A stretch of DNA of 64,000 bases from Stutzerimonas xanthomarina (GTDB lineage Bacteria; Pseudomonadota; Gammaproteobacteria; Pseudomonadales; Pseudomonadaceae): the NCBI RefSeq assembly GCF_003935375.1, contig NZ_RHQM01000012.1:65274-129273 (forward strand). The letters are read 5' to 3'. A model generated the notes under the pieces. The model worked only from the letters and a program-made list of their open reading frames with translations, did no database searches and was not told the origin of the DNA. The translations under genes were made by a program, and so were the position numbers. Numbering within the stretch: position 1 is the first letter of the stretch; each line of letters begins with the position of its first letter. Below, one piece after another: positions 42,285 to 52,173 of the stretch.

Positions 42285-43979
42285 TCAGACAGGGCGTGTG
42301 GGCACCTGGTCTGTCGGCGGTCTAGGTGTCGACCCCAGCTCTTCGATCAGGCTGCGCGCGGCGAAGTCTGCCGCATCGGTGAAGGGGTTCAGTACGCGGG
42401 CGACGCCGGCCGCATCCAGCGCCTTGCCATGCTGATCGTCGCGCACCACGCCGGCGATCTTGCCCTGGAAACCGGCATGTTTGAGCGCATGCAGAAAGGC
42501 ACGATTGGCTTCCCATTGCGGAAAACTGGTGACCACCCATTCGGCATGCCGCAGCGGCAGCGATTCGAGAAAGCTGGGGTCCTCGCCGTCGCCGAAGCGC
42601 ACCGGCAGCTTGCTGCGGCGCAGCGTGCGCACTGCCTCGGGGTCGAAGTCCACACCGAGCACCGGCAATCGTGCGGCGGCCAGCTGCTGCAGCAGGCGCG
42701 AGCCATAACGGCCCAGGCCGAAGATGATGATGCGCGGATGGCCCTGCGGCCTGCCCTGGGCCTCCACTTCCAGTTCGCGATAGGGACGCTTGCGTTCGAA
42801 CAGGCCGAGCCAGGGTGCCAGCCGCTCGTAGAGCGGTTGCGAGAACAGGATCATGTAGGTCGAGAGCATGATCGTCACCAAGCCGACCAGGGTGGTGAGG
42901 CCCAGCGCCTCCGGCCCGATATGGCCGAGTGTGATGCCCATGGCGACGAAGACGATGGAGAACTCACTGATCTGCGCCACGGTCAGCCCGGCGAGAAAGC
43001 CGGTGCGCTTGCGATAACCCATGTAGCCCATGATCGCCATGACGATCAGCGGATTGCCGATCAGCACGAACAATGCCAGCACGATGGCCGGCAGGATCTC
43101 GTTGCCGAGCGTGGAGAAATCCAGCCGGCCACCGAGGTCGATGAAGAAGAACAGCAGCATGAAGTCGCGGATGCCGGTCATGCGCGCGTTCATCGCTTCA
43201 CGATAGGCCGTCGAGGCCAGCGAAAAGCCGGCGACGAAGGCTCCGGCCTCCTTGCTGAAACCGATGTAGTCGCCCAGCGCGGCGAGCCCGGTGCCCCAGG
43301 CAATGGCGAAGATCAGCAGCAGTTCCTGCGAGCGCGCCATGCGGCTGACCAGCGGCGGCAGCACGTAGCGCATCAGCACGTACATCAGGATCGCAGCACC
43401 TGCCAGACGCAGCAGCAGCGAGCCCGAGACCTCGGCCCAGCCGGCATCGCCCGCGCCGCGCAGGGCGCTCATGGTCATCATCGCCAGCACCACGGCGAGG
43501 TCCTGGACGATCAGGAAGCCGACGGCGATGCGTCCGTGCAGCGAGTCCAGCTCGTGTTTGTCCGAGAGCAGCTTGACGATGATGATGGTGCTGGAAAAGG
43601 TCAGCGCCACGGCGATGTAGATTGCCTCCATGGTGCTCTTGCCCATCAGCAGCGTGAGCGCGAAGCCGAAGACGATGGTGAAGGTCAGCTGCCCTAGCCC
43701 CGTGGCCAGCGCCACCGGCCCGATATTGCGGATATGCGCGAGGTCCAGCTTGAGCCCGACCACGAACAGCAGCACGGCGACGCCGATTTCGGCCAGCAGA
43801 TGGATTTGTTCGGCGGCGTTGACCGGGCCGAACAGCGCCGGGCCAAGCAGAATGCCGACCACGATGTAGGAAATCAGCAGTGGCTGGCGCAGGCTCACGG
43901 CAATCGCCCCGACCACCGCGGAAACGATCAGCAGCAGGGCGAATTCGGCGAAGGGGCCGTGGGCGAGCAGCGCTTCCAT
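42285..43979 (-). CDS. CPA2-family cation/proton antiporter with TrkA-N domain (KefB/YbaL-like)
   Basis: 564 residues. The membrane part (about 1-385, some 12 segments) shows ISYIVVGILLGP, AEIGVAVLLFVVGLKLDL, the LTFSSTIIIVKLLSDK and LIVQDLAVVLAMM stretches typical of CPA2 exchangers. C-terminal Rossmann domain begins HPRIIIFGLGRYGSRLLQQL near residue 420 and probably binds NAD(H) or another nucleotide. K+ or Na+/H+ exchange gated by the soluble domain is expected. Monocistronic, divergent from the helicase gene. Confidence 0.9.
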   Translation of the reverse strand: MEALLAHGPFAEFALLLIVSAVVGAIAVSLRQPLLISYIVVGILLGPALFGPVNAAEQIHLLAEIGVAVLLFVVGLKLDLAHIRNIGPVALATGLGQLTFTIVFGFALTLLMGKSTMEAIYIAVALTFSSTIIIVKLLSDKHELDSLHGRIAVGFLIVQDLAVVLAMMTMSALRGAGDAGWAEVSGSLLLRLAGAAILMYVLMRYVLPPLVSRMARSQELLLIFAIAWGTGLAALGDYIGFSKEAGAFVAGFSLASTAYREAMNARMTGIRDFMLLFFFIDLGGRLDFSTLGNEILPAIVLALFVLIGNPLIVMAIMGYMGYRKRTGFLAGLTVAQISEFSIVFVAMGITLGHIGPEALGLTTLVGLVTIMLSTYMILFSQPLYERLAPWLGLFERKRPYRELEVEAQGRPQGHPRIIIFGLGRYGSRLLQQLAAARLPVLGVDFDPEAVRTLRRSKLPVRFGDGEDPSFLESLPLRHAEWVVTSFPQWEANRAFLHALKHAGFQGKIAGVVRDDQHGKALDAAGVARVLNPFTDAADFAARSLIEELGSTPRPPTDQVPTRPV

Positions 43980-44188
43980 CAGGATCTCCGTGCGGTTGAT
44001 GTGACGGCGCCGCGGTGCTGTGCCTATCCTGCGGCAGGCGTTGGCCAGCTACCAGCGCGGCAGCGTATGAAACTGTGACAGCAAGGCATCGCCTGGCCCG
44101 CCTGCAATCGGCTGGTGAGCCGATGTGCCCGGCCTGCTGCTAGAATCCGCCCTTTTTCATCCCGCCGAAACGGCGCTGCGAGCCTGCC

Positions 44189-45514
44189 ATGACCTTCGCC
44201 TCCCTGGGCCTGATCGATCCGCTGCTGCGGACCCTGGAAACCCTCGATTACCGCAAGCCGACGCCGGTGCAGATCGAAGCCATTCCCGCCGTGCTCAAGG
44301 GCCGCGACCTGATGGCGGCGGCGCAGACCGGCACCGGCAAGACCGCTGGCTTCGCCCTGCCATTGCTGCAGCGCCTGACCATGGAAGGCGCCAAGGTGGC
44401 GAGCAATTCGGTACGCGCGCTGGTACTGGTGCCGACCCGCGAGCTGGCCGGGCAAGTCCACGAGAGCTTTCGTGTCTATGGGCAGAATCTGCCGCTGCGC
44501 ACCTACGCGGTGTACGGCGGGGTCAGCATCAACCCGCAGATGATGGCGCTGCGCAAGGGCATCGACGTGCTGGTGGCGACGCCCGGTCGCCTGCTCGATC
44601 TCTACCGGCAGAACGCCGTGGGCTTCAACCAGCTGCAGGCGCTGGTGCTGGACGAGGCCGATCGCATGCTCGACCTCGGTTTCGCCGACGAGCTGGACCA
44701 GCTGTTCGCCGCCCTGCCGAAGAAGCGCCAGACCCTGCTGTTCTCCGCGACCTTCTCCGAGCCGATCCGGCAGATGGCCCGCGAGCTGCTGCGCGATCCG
44801 CTGTCGGTCGAGGTCAGCCCACGCAACGCCGCGGCGAAGACGGTCAAGCAGTGGCTGGTGCCGGTGGACAAGAAACGCAAGAGCGAGCTGTTCCTGCATC
44901 TGCTGGCGGACAAGCGCTGGGGCCAGGTGCTGGTGTTCGTCAAAACGCGCAAGGGCGTCGATCAGCTGGTGGACGAGCTGCAGGCTGCGGGCATTTCCAG
45001 CGATGCGATCCACGGCGACAAGCCTCAGGCCTCGCGACTGCGTGCGCTGGAGCGCTTCAAGGCTGGCGAAGTGCAGGTGCTGGTGGCGACCGACGTCGCC
45101 GCGCGCGGGCTGGACATCCATGATCTGCCGCAGGTGGTCAACTTCGACCTGCCGATCGTCGCCGAGGACTACGTGCACCGCATCGGCCGCACCGGTCGGG
45201 CGGGTGCCACGGGCGAGGCGGTATCGCTGGTCAGCGCCGATGAAGTCGATCAGCTGGCGGCCATCGAGACCCTGATCAACCAGGTGCTGCCGCGCCACGA
45301 CGAGCTGGGCTTCGTGCCGGACCATCGCGTGCCGACCACCACGCTGGGCGGGCAGATCATCAAGAAGCCGAAGAAACCGAAAAAGCCCAAGGACGGCAGC
45401 GGCAAGGGCAAGATTCATCTCGGCAACTGGTTCGACGAGAGCGAAAAGCCCAACGCCAGGCCGATTCGCAAGGTGCCGAGCCTTGGCGGCGGCAAGCCGG
45501 CGAAGAAGCGCTGA
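44189..45514 (+). CDS. DEAD-box RNA helicase, RhlE-like
   Basis: 441 residues. Motifs in order: Q-motif FASLGLIDPLL..KPTPVQ, I AQTGTGKT, Ia PTRELA, Ib TPGR, II DEAD, III SAT, IV VFVKTRKG, V TDVAARGLD, VI HRIGRTGRAG. The C-terminal tail is Lys/Pro-rich (KKPKKPKKPKDGSGKGK), which usually tethers RNA. Likely roles: ribosome assembly, RNA decay, cold adaptation. Which of the several pseudomonad DEAD-box proteins it is cannot be settled by eye. Ends against a repeat-derived hairpin shared with the convergent LysE gene. Confidence 0.93.
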   Translation: MTFASLGLIDPLLRTLETLDYRKPTPVQIEAIPAVLKGRDLMAAAQTGTGKTAGFALPLLQRLTMEGAKVASNSVRALVLVPTRELAGQVHESFRVYGQNLPLRTYAVYGGVSINPQMMALRKGIDVLVATPGRLLDLYRQNAVGFNQLQALVLDEADRMLDLGFADELDQLFAALPKKRQTLLFSATFSEPIRQMARELLRDPLSVEVSPRNAAAKTVKQWLVPVDKKRKSELFLHLLADKRWGQVLVFVKTRKGVDQLVDELQAAGISSDAIHGDKPQASRLRALERFKAGEVQVLVATDVAARGLDIHDLPQVVNFDLPIVAEDYVHRIGRTGRAGATGEAVSLVSADEVDQLAAIETLINQVLPRHDELGFVPDHRVPTTTLGGQIIKKPKKPKKPKDGSGKGKIHLGNWFDESEKPNARPIRKVPSLGGGKPAKKR

Positions 45515-45525
45515 TCGCAGCGCAG

Positions 45526-45554
45526 GGTGGAAAAACGGCGAAGCCGTTTCCACC
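45526..45554. terminator. Hairpin between convergent helicase and LysE genes
   Basis: GGTGGAAAAACGGC / GCCGTTTCCACC with a GAA loop and a 2-base bulge, flanked by AGGGTGG. No clear T-run, but position between convergent stops suggests bidirectional termination. Sequence relates it to the GTAGGGTGGA repeats. Confidence 0.5.
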
Positions 45555-45565
45555 GGTAATGCAGG

Positions 45566-46153
45566 TCACAGACTCAGCAGTGCCGACACCACCAAGAGCA
45601 GCGCCATGGCGTAGTTGAACCGGCGCATATGCGCTGCCGAGTGCAGCAGCTTCGCCGCCCCGACACCAAGCAGTGCCCAGGCTGCCAGGCAGGGCAAGGT
45701 GATCAGAAAGAACAGCAGGGCGTGAATGGCGTAACGCCCCGCGTCGGCAGCGGCGCCGCTGAACACGCCAACCACCGCCAGCGCCATCATCCACACCTTC
45801 GGATTGACCAGTTGCAGGCCGGCGGCGCCCAGCGCGCCGAGCCGGCGCGGCGCAGCGGCGGCTTCGACCGGCTCGGCCGGGCTGCGGGCGATCTGCCAGG
45901 CCAGGTAGAGCAGCCAGGCCAGACCGAGCCAACTCATGAGCTGCTGCAACTGCGGATGATGCAGCAACCATTCGCCGGCACCCAGGCCCACCAGCAGTAC
46001 GATCGATGCCGCAGCCGAGCAGGCGCCGAAAATGATCGGCATGGCTGCGCCCAGGCCGAAGCGCGAGCTGTTGCTCAGTACCAGAATGTTGGTTGGCCCC
46101 GGCGTGATTGAGGCGACGAAGGCGAACAGCACGAAAGGCAGCAGCTGGCTCAT
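45566..46153 (-). CDS. LysE/RhtB-family exporter
   Basis: 195 residues, six hydrophobic segments. N-terminal FVASITPGPTNILVL is the family signature; NPKVWMMALAVVGVF marks the central part. Members export amino acids or related metabolites. It lies 109 bases downstream of an AraC-type regulator on the same strand, a common pairing in which the regulator controls the exporter. Substrate unknown. Confidence 0.87.
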   Translation of the reverse strand: MSQLLPFVLFAFVASITPGPTNILVLSNSSRFGLGAAMPIIFGACSAAASIVLLVGLGAGEWLLHHPQLQQLMSWLGLAWLLYLAWQIARSPAEPVEAAAAPRRLGALGAAGLQLVNPKVWMMALAVVGVFSGAAADAGRYAIHALLFFLITLPCLAAWALLGVGAAKLLHSAAHMRRFNYAMALLLVVSALLSL

Positions 46154-46262
46154 GACGGCTGCTCCATGATGAGCGTGGCGAATGGTCCGGGGGTGGCGGC
46201 GAGGCGAGGCATGCTGGTCGGCTCCGTGGGTGGCGGATGCCCGAATGCTCGCGCCTGTCGGC

Positions 46263-47102
46263 TCAGCGGTCTGGAAGATTCGAGCAGCGTCTGCGGTAGT
46301 GCGCCGGTGTCAGCCCGTAGGCGCGGCGGAACCAGCGGCCCATGTGGCTCTGGTCGGCGAAACCGAGGCTCATCGCCACCAGCGCCGGTGGCTGACCGGC
46401 TGCGAGCAGGCGACGGGCCTTCGCCAGGCGCAGCTGGACCAGATAGGCATGCGGCGCCAGGCCGAAGGCCGCCTTGAACGCCCGCGACAGCCTGAAGCGA
46501 TCGACGCCGGTGGCCCGCGCCAGATCGTCCAGCCCCAGATCCTGGTCCATATGTGCATGCAGATAGTCCCGTGCCCGCAGCGCCACAGTCGGCAGGCGTG
46601 GGTCTGCAGTCAGCCGCGGTCGCCATGCCAGGTGCCGCGCCAGCTTGCCCAGCAGCGCGTCCAGCGCGGCCTGGCGAACGATGCGCAGGTCCTGGCTTTG
46701 CAAGGCCTGGAAGGCGTCGGCAATCACCGTCACCAGCGCCGGCTCGCTTTCCAGCGTCTTGGCGAACGCCGGCTGGCACTGGTTGGGCGCATCCTCGAAC
46801 AGCGCGCGCAGTTCGCGCTCGATCCAGTGCGGGTCGAGGTAGAGCATCGAATAGGTGAAGCCACCGGGTGTCGGCGCGTGGCCGTCGTGCAGCTCGCCGG
46901 GTTCGAGCAGAAACACCTGCCCTGGCGTGCTGCTGTGCAGCGTCCGGCGGCAGTGAAACTGCTGAACGCCCTGTTCGGTGAAGCCGATCAGGTAGCTGTC
47001 ATGGAAGTGCGGGTCGTAGGCATGCCCTTCGAAATGCGCACGGATCGTCTCGATACCGGTCTCGGCATCCTTCTTCAGATCGATCCAGTCAGCTGTACTC
47101 AT
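46263..47102 (-). CDS. AraC-family transcriptional regulator
   Basis: 279 residues: N-terminal cupin-type sensor (ARAHFEGHAYDPHFHDSYLIGF-like segment HAYDPHFHDSYLIGFTE, then GQVFLLEPGELHDGHAP) and a C-terminal pair of HTH motifs (LGLDDLARATGVDRFRLSRA and PPALVAMSLGFADQSHMGRW) with the family ending GLTPAHYRR. I chose the ATG at 47102; the longer frame to 47186 adds an unlikely Cys/His-rich leader. It could control the downstream LysE exporter or the divergent alcohol dehydrogenase gene 206 bases away. Confidence 0.87.
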   Translation of the reverse strand: MSTADWIDLKKDAETGIETIRAHFEGHAYDPHFHDSYLIGFTEQGVQQFHCRRTLHSSTPGQVFLLEPGELHDGHAPTPGGFTYSMLYLDPHWIERELRALFEDAPNQCQPAFAKTLESEPALVTVIADAFQALQSQDLRIVRQAALDALLGKLARHLAWRPRLTADPRLPTVALRARDYLHAHMDQDLGLDDLARATGVDRFRLSRAFKAAFGLAPHAYLVQLRLAKARRLLAAGQPPALVAMSLGFADQSHMGRWFRRAYGLTPAHYRRRCSNLPDR

Positions 47103-47307
47103 GACGGCTCCGTGAAACGCAAGGCGGCGATGCTGCGCGACACAGTGTCGCCCCGCGAGCGTGGCCGGTCTGGAACATTCGTGCAACGCTGCGGGCTGGC
47201 GGCTGCATCGCGGGCGTCGGCGTCATCACGCGGCCACTGATTCGAGTCTAGGCTTGATCCGGTCTGCCTGTTGCAGGCCCGAACGTCCCTTCTCAAGGAG
47301 CCAACCG

Positions 47308-48330
47308 ATGACCCAGACCATGAAAGCCGCAGTGGTACACGCCTTCGGCGAGCCGCTGCGCCTCGAGGAAGTCAAGGTGCCGATGCCCGGCCCCGGCCAG
47401 ATCCTGGTGAAGATCGCCGCCTCCGGCGTCTGCCACACCGACCTGCATGCGGCCGAGGGCGATTGGCCGGTCAAGCCGGCCCTGCCGTTCATCCCGGGTC
47501 ACGAAGGCGTCGGTCATGTGGCCGCGGTGGGCGCCGGTGTGAAACGGGTGAAGGAAGGCGACCGGGTCGGTGTGCCCTGGCTGTACACCGCCTGTGGTTG
47601 TTGCGAGCACTGCCTGACCGGCTGGGAAACCCTCTGCGAAGGCCAGCAGAACACCGGTTACTCGGTCAACGGTGCCTATGCCGAGTACGTGCTGGCGGAC
47701 CCTAATTACGTGGGCATCCTGCCGAAGAACGTCGAATTCGACGAAATCGCGCCGATCCTCTGTGCCGGGGTCACCGTCTACAAGGGCCTCAAGGTCACTG
47801 AGGCGCGGCCCGGTCAGTGGGTGGCGATCTCCGGTATCGGCGGCCTGGGCCACGTCGCGGTGCAGTACGCCAAGGCGATGGGCCTGCACGTGGTAGCGGT
47901 GGACGTGGATGACGCCAAGCTGGAACTGGCCAAGCGCCTGGGCGCCGATCTGACCGTCAATGCGCGCAAGGAAAACCCCGTGGAAGTGGTGCAGCGCGAC
48001 ATCGGTGGCGCTCACGGCGTGCTGGTGACGGCGGTGTCCAACAGCGCCTTTGGCCAGGCCATCGGCATGGCACGGCGGCGCGGTACCGTGGCGCTGGTCG
48101 GGCTGCCGCCGGGAGATTTTCCGACGCCGATCTTCGATGTGGTGCTCAAGGCGATCAGCATCACCGGCTCCATCGTCGGCACCCGTGCCGATCTGCAGGA
48201 GGCGCTGGACTTCGCCGGCGAGGGTCTGGTCAAGGCGACCATCCATACCGACAACCTCGACAACATCAACCAGATCCTCGACGACATGCGCGCCGGGCGC
48301 ATCGAGGGCCGCATCGTGATGAAGATGTAG
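47308..48330 (+). CDS. adhP: Zinc-dependent alcohol dehydrogenase
   Basis: 340 residues; NAD-dependent interconversion of ethanol and other short alcohols with aldehydes. Catalytic zinc ligands in SGVCHTDLH and PGHEGVGHV plus the later Cys in [13 protein letters not shown]; structural zinc cysteines in [16 protein letters not shown]; Rossmann motif [13 protein letters not shown] and an NAD-selecting Asp in VVAVDVDD. Size and order match AdhP. CAAGGAG precedes the ATG at 47308. Confidence 0.94.
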   Translation: MTQTMKAAVVHAFGEPLRLEEVKVPMPGPGQILVKIAASGVCHTDLHAAEGDWPVKPALPFIPGHEGVGHVAAVGAGVKRVKEGDRVGVPWLYTACGCCEHCLTGWETLCEGQQNTGYSVNGAYAEYVLADPNYVGILPKNVEFDEIAPILCAGVTVYKGLKVTEARPGQWVAISGIGGLGHVAVQYAKAMGLHVVAVDVDDAKLELAKRLGADLTVNARKENPVEVVQRDIGGAHGVLVTAVSNSAFGQAIGMARRRGTVALVGLPPGDFPTPIFDVVLKAISITGSIVGTRADLQEALDFAGEGLVKATIHTDNLDNINQILDDMRAGRIEGRIVMKM

Positions 48331-48375
48331 AGCGCCGGGTGCGGCCGGTGCATCCGGCCGCCGCTCACCCGTCGA

Positions 48376-49629
48376 TCAAGCCTGCGCGGCTGTGGGCCGA
48401 TCAGCCCGCAGCCAGCGCAGCATTCCCTCGGCCGCGGCTCGGCCACTGGCAAAACAGGCGGTCAGCAGATAACCGCCGGTTGGCGCCTCCCAGTCGAGCA
48501 TTTCCCCGGCGCAGAACACCCCGGGCATCTGTTGCAGCATCAGGTTGGCATCCATCGCTTCGAAGGGCACGCCGCCGGCGCTGCTGATCGCTTCGTCCAG
48601 CGGGCGCGGGCGCAGCAGGCGGATCGGCAGCGCCTTGATGGCCGCGGCCAGCGCCTGTGGATCCTGGAAAGTTGCCGCATCGCTCAGTTCGCGTAACAGC
48701 CCGGCCTTGACCCCATCGAGCTTCAGTTGGCGGTGCAGATGCTTGGCCATCGACTGCGAACCTCGCGGTCTGGCCAGGGCGCTGGCGACCTGCGCCAGGG
48801 TGCGATCCGGCAGCAGGTCGAGCAGCACGGTGGCGCCGCCGTCACGGTTGATGGCCTCGCGGATTGGTGCCGAAAGCGCATAGACCAGACTGCCCTCGAT
48901 ACCGGTCGCGGTAAGTACGAACTCGCCCTTGCGCGGCGCGCTACCCGGTAGGGCGAGGCTGACCGTCTTCAGCGGCGCGCCGGCGAATTTGTCCCGCAGA
49001 TGGGCGCTCCAGCCTTCCACCTCGAAGCCGCAATTGGCTGGCTGCAGCGGTGCGATGACAACGCCGCGGGCCTCGAGCAGCGGTACCCAAGTGCCGTCCG
49101 AGCCCAACCGGGCCCAGCTGCCGCCGCCGAGGGCGAGCAGGGTAGCGTGTGCGTCGATCAGGCTTTCGCCTTGCGGCCCGGCGATGCGCAGCGCGCCGGC
49201 CTCGTCCCAACCCAGCCAGCGCTGGCGGGTATGAATGTGTACGCCGTTTTCACGCAGGCGCTTGAGCCAGGCGCGCAGCAATGGCGCGGCTTTCATGTCG
49301 GTGGGAAATACCCGGCCGGAACTGCCGACGAAGGTGTCGATACCCAGCTCGTGAATCCATTCGCGCAGCGCGGCGGGTGTAAAGGCGTCCAGCAGCGGGC
49401 GCAGCTCGCCGGCGCGTTCGCCGTAGCGGCTGACGAAGGCGGAGTAGTCCTCGGCGTGGGTGATGTTCATGCCGCCAACCCCGGCCAGGAGGAACTTGCG
49501 GCCGACCGAGGGCATGGCGTCGTATAGATCGACACTGACGCCCGCCTGGCCGAGCACTTCGGCGGCCATGAGGCCGGCCGGGCCACCACCAATGATGGCG
49601 ACGCGAAAGGAAGAAGCGGGCTGGGGCAT
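48376..49629 (-). CDS. HI0933/YhiN-family FAD-dependent oxidoreductase
   Basis: 417 residues. FAD-binding motif AIIGGGPAGLMAAEVL at the N-terminus, the family hallmark KFLLAGVGGMNITHAED, FVGSSGRVFPTDMKAAPLL and, near the end, GVFCAGEMLDWEAPTGGYLLTAC. The reaction of this widespread family is not established; a role on nucleic-acid or sulfur metabolism has only been guessed. The ATG at 49629 is chosen because the FAD motif starts soon after; ATG 49662 is an alternative. Confidence 0.87.
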   Translation of the reverse strand: MPQPASSFRVAIIGGGPAGLMAAEVLGQAGVSVDLYDAMPSVGRKFLLAGVGGMNITHAEDYSAFVSRYGERAGELRPLLDAFTPAALREWIHELGIDTFVGSSGRVFPTDMKAAPLLRAWLKRLRENGVHIHTRQRWLGWDEAGALRIAGPQGESLIDAHATLLALGGGSWARLGSDGTWVPLLEARGVVIAPLQPANCGFEVEGWSAHLRDKFAGAPLKTVSLALPGSAPRKGEFVLTATGIEGSLVYALSAPIREAINRDGGATVLLDLLPDRTLAQVASALARPRGSQSMAKHLHRQLKLDGVKAGLLRELSDAATFQDPQALAAAIKALPIRLLRPRPLDEAISSAGGVPFEAMDANLMLQQMPGVFCAGEMLDWEAPTGGYLLTACFASGRAAAEGMLRWLRADRPTAAQA

Positions 49630-49681
49630 GGCGGCAACCGGGCAGGGGAGCAGGGCGGGCATTGTAGCCGCTGATGGTTGC

Positions 49682-50602
49682 TCAGCCGAGTCCGTGGCGC
49701 TGCCAGGCCGAGTGGGCGCTGACATGCAGGGTCGCGTGGCGACGCGCGAGCAGGGCGCGATCCTTGTCGTAGCCACCGCCGATCAGGCCGACCACGGGAA
49801 TGTCGCGGCCCAGGCAGTGATCGAGCACGGCGCTGTCGCGCGCGGCGAGCCCGGCGTCGGTCAGCGAGAGCAGGCCCAGGGCGTCGTCGCGGTGGACGTC
49901 GACGCCGGCGTCATAGAGCACCAGGTCCGGCTGATAGATCGGCAGCAGGTAGTTCAGGGTGTCATGAACCACCTTGAGGTAGGCCTCATCGCCCATGCCG
50001 GGTGGCAGCGGGATGTCCCAGTCGCTATGGGCCTTGCGCGTGGGGAAGTTCTTTTCGCAGTGCAGCGAGACGGTCACCGCGTCCGCCACGTTCTCCAGGA
50101 TGCGCGCGGTGCCGTCGCCCTGATGCACGTCGCAATCGAAGATCAGCACGCGGCCGACGCGTCCGCTTTCCAGCAGGTAGAGCGCGATTACCGCCAGGTC
50201 GTTGAAGATGCAGAAGCCGGACGCATGGTCGTGATGGGCATGGTGGGTGCCGCCGGCCAGGTGGCAGGCCAGGCCATGCTGCAACGCCTGTTCGGCGGCC
50301 AGCAGCGAACCGCCTACCGCCCGCACGGTGCGCTGCGCCAGCTCCGGGCTCCAGGGCAGGCCGAGGCGGCGCAGCTCGTCGCGACCCATCGCGCCGCTGC
50401 AGTAGCGCTCTACGTAGTTGCGCTCGTGCGCCAGCGCCAGAATGTCATGGCTGCACAGCTCGGGGCGCAATAGCGCTGCGTCTGTGGTCAAACCCAGGGC
50501 GACCAGATGGTCGCGCAGCAGACGAAACTTCTCCATGGGAAACCGATGGCCCGGCGGCAATGGCGGGCTGTAATCGTCGTGAAATACCAGGGGAAGCGAC
50601 AT
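49682..50602 (-). CDS. Histone-deacetylase superfamily hydrolase
   Basis: 306 residues of the zinc-dependent arginase/deacetylase fold. Seen: THHAHHDHASGFCIFND (tandem active-site His), LIFDCDVHQGDGTA (zinc Asp/His), LYDAGVDVHRDDALG (second zinc Asp) and GGGYDKD near the end. Bacterial relatives act on acetylated small molecules or polyamines rather than histones. Looks complete and catalytic. Divergent from the GNAT gene. Confidence 0.9.
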   Translation of the reverse strand: MSLPLVFHDDYSPPLPPGHRFPMEKFRLLRDHLVALGLTTDAALLRPELCSHDILALAHERNYVERYCSGAMGRDELRRLGLPWSPELAQRTVRAVGGSLLAAEQALQHGLACHLAGGTHHAHHDHASGFCIFNDLAVIALYLLESGRVGRVLIFDCDVHQGDGTARILENVADAVTVSLHCEKNFPTRKAHSDWDIPLPPGMGDEAYLKVVHDTLNYLLPIYQPDLVLYDAGVDVHRDDALGLLSLTDAGLAARDSAVLDHCLGRDIPVVGLIGGGYDKDRALLARRHATLHVSAHSAWQRHGLG

Positions 50603-50672
50603 GAACCACGCGTGTTCGATGAATGTGCGCCGCAGTATGCAGGCTGGCCGTCGGAGCGCTCAAGGAGCAGGG

Positions 50673-51227
50673 ATGGTTGAACGACTCGCACTCGAAAGCA
50701 CGCGCCTACGGCTGCGCAACTGGCATGACGAAGACCTCGATCCGTTGGTGCGGCTCTGTGCCGACCCGGAGGTGATGCGCTACAACCCGGCGCGGTGGTC
50801 CCGGGATGACTGCGCCGCGCTGATGGTGCGCAGCAGGCTGCATCTGCTGCGCAATGGGTTCGGCCTGTGGGCGCTGGAGCGCAAGGACAACGGCGCCTTC
50901 ATCGGCTACTGCGGGCTGGTCTGGTCCGCCTTGCCGCTGCCGAACGCGGTCGCCGAGCTGCGCTGGGCGGTGGCCTGCGAGCACTGGGGGCAGGGTCTGG
51001 TTCGCGAGGCCGCGCAGACGGCGCTGAAATGCGCATTCGGCGCGCTGGGGCTGGACGAGGTCGTGGCCTGTGTCTCGCAGATCAACGAACCGGGCAGGCA
51101 ACTGCTGGAAGGGCTCGGCATGCGCCCGGAACCGGCCACCACGTTCGGTCATCCGGACGTTTCGCCCGAGCACCCGCTGCACACCCAGGTGCTCTACCGG
51201 CTGCGGCGGGACGATTGGCGACAATGA
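50673..51227 (+). CDS. GNAT-family N-acetyltransferase (RimJ/RimL type)
   Basis: 184 residues. The N-terminus LALESTRLRLRNWHDEDLDPLVRL is typical of the RimJ/L branch; acetyl-CoA-binding region LRWAVACEHWGQGLVREAAQTAL (motif A) followed by VVACVSQINEPGRQLLEGLGM (motif B). Acceptor unknown: a protein N-terminus, an antibiotic or a small amine are all possible. AAGGAGCAGGG precedes the ATG at 50673. Confidence 0.87.
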   Translation: MVERLALESTRLRLRNWHDEDLDPLVRLCADPEVMRYNPARWSRDDCAALMVRSRLHLLRNGFGLWALERKDNGAFIGYCGLVWSALPLPNAVAELRWAVACEHWGQGLVREAAQTALKCAFGALGLDEVVACVSQINEPGRQLLEGLGMRPEPATTFGHPDVSPEHPLHTQVLYRLRRDDWRQ

Positions 51228-51303
51228 GCACTGTTGCTGGAGCGTTGCCGGCGAAATCCGTAACATGGCGCGCCCGTACGAGCCCCCTATCAAGGAAGCC
51301 GAA

Positions 51304-52173
51304 ATGACCCAGATACTCGACGCCCTGGTCAACCTGCTGACCCTGGAACGCATCGAGGAGAACCTGTTCCGTGGTGCGAGCCAGGACCTCGGCTTTCCCC
51401 AGCTGTTCGGCGGCCAGGTGCTCGGCCAGGTCATCTCCGCCGCGAGCCAGACGGTGACGCCGGAGCGCCATGTGCATTCGCTGCACGGCTATTTCCTGCG
51501 CCCCGGCGACTCGCACCAGCCCGTGGTCTATGACGTCGATCGCGTACGCGACGGCGGCAGCTTCACCACGCGGCGGGTCAGTGCGATCCAGAAGGGCCAG
51601 ACTATCTTCACCGGCATCGCCTCGTTCCAGGCCGAGGAAACGGGCTACGAGCATCAGTTGCCGATGCCGGACGTGGTCGGGCCGGACGATCTGCCCAACG
51701 AGTGGGAGCTGCTGCACAAGCTGTCGCCGATGGTGCCAGAGCGGGTGATGGAAAAGCTGCGCCGGCCCAAGCCCATCGAGATCCGCCCGGTCACCCTGGT
51801 CGATCCTGCCAACCCGCAGGCCATCGAACCGGTCCGCCACCTGTGGTTCCGCGCCGACGGCGCGCTGCCCGACAGCCCGGCGCTGCACAAGTACCTGCTG
51901 GCCTACGCCTCGGACTTCAGCTTTATCGGCACCGCACTGCAGCCGCACGGCGTCAGCTCGTGGAGCAAGTTCATCCAGCTGGCCAGCCTCGACCATGCCA
52001 TCTGGTTCCATCGTGAGGTGAAGCTGGACGACTGGCTGCTGTACTCCATCGACAGCCCCTGGGCCGGCAATGCGCGCGGTTTCGCCCGCGGCAGCATCTT
52101 CAACCGCCAGGGCCAGCTGGTCGCGTCCGTGGCGCAGGAAGGGCTGATCCGCGTGCGCGAGGACTGGATGTGA
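51304..52173 (+). CDS. tesB: Acyl-CoA thioesterase II
   Basis: 289 residues, double hot-dog fold. Hydrolyses medium- and long-chain acyl-CoA. TesB stretches: FGGQVLGQVISAASQTV, VHSLHGYFLRPGDS, RRVSAIQKGQTIFTGIASFQ, LAYASDFSFIGTAL (active-site Asp region) and SLDHAIWFHREVKLDDWLLY. Usual size for TesB. The ATG at 51304 is followed directly by the conserved ILDALVNLLTLERIEENLF. Stop overlaps the next gene by 4 bases. Confidence 0.93.
   Translation: MTQILDALVNLLTLERIEENLFRGASQDLGFPQLFGGQVLGQVISAASQTVTPERHVHSLHGYFLRPGDSHQPVVYDVDRVRDGGSFTTRRVSAIQKGQTIFTGIASFQAEETGYEHQLPMPDVVGPDDLPNEWELLHKLSPMVPERVMEKLRRPKPIEIRPVTLVDPANPQAIEPVRHLWFRADGALPDSPALHKYLLAYASDFSFIGTALQPHGVSSWSKFIQLASLDHAIWFHREVKLDDWLLYSIDSPWAGNARGFARGSIFNRQGQLVASVAQEGLIRVREDWM

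Noticed and set aside
41991..43697. 568-codon plus-strand frame opposite the CPA2 antiporter
   Set aside because: His/Gln/Arg-rich antisense of membrane-protein codons; not a protein.
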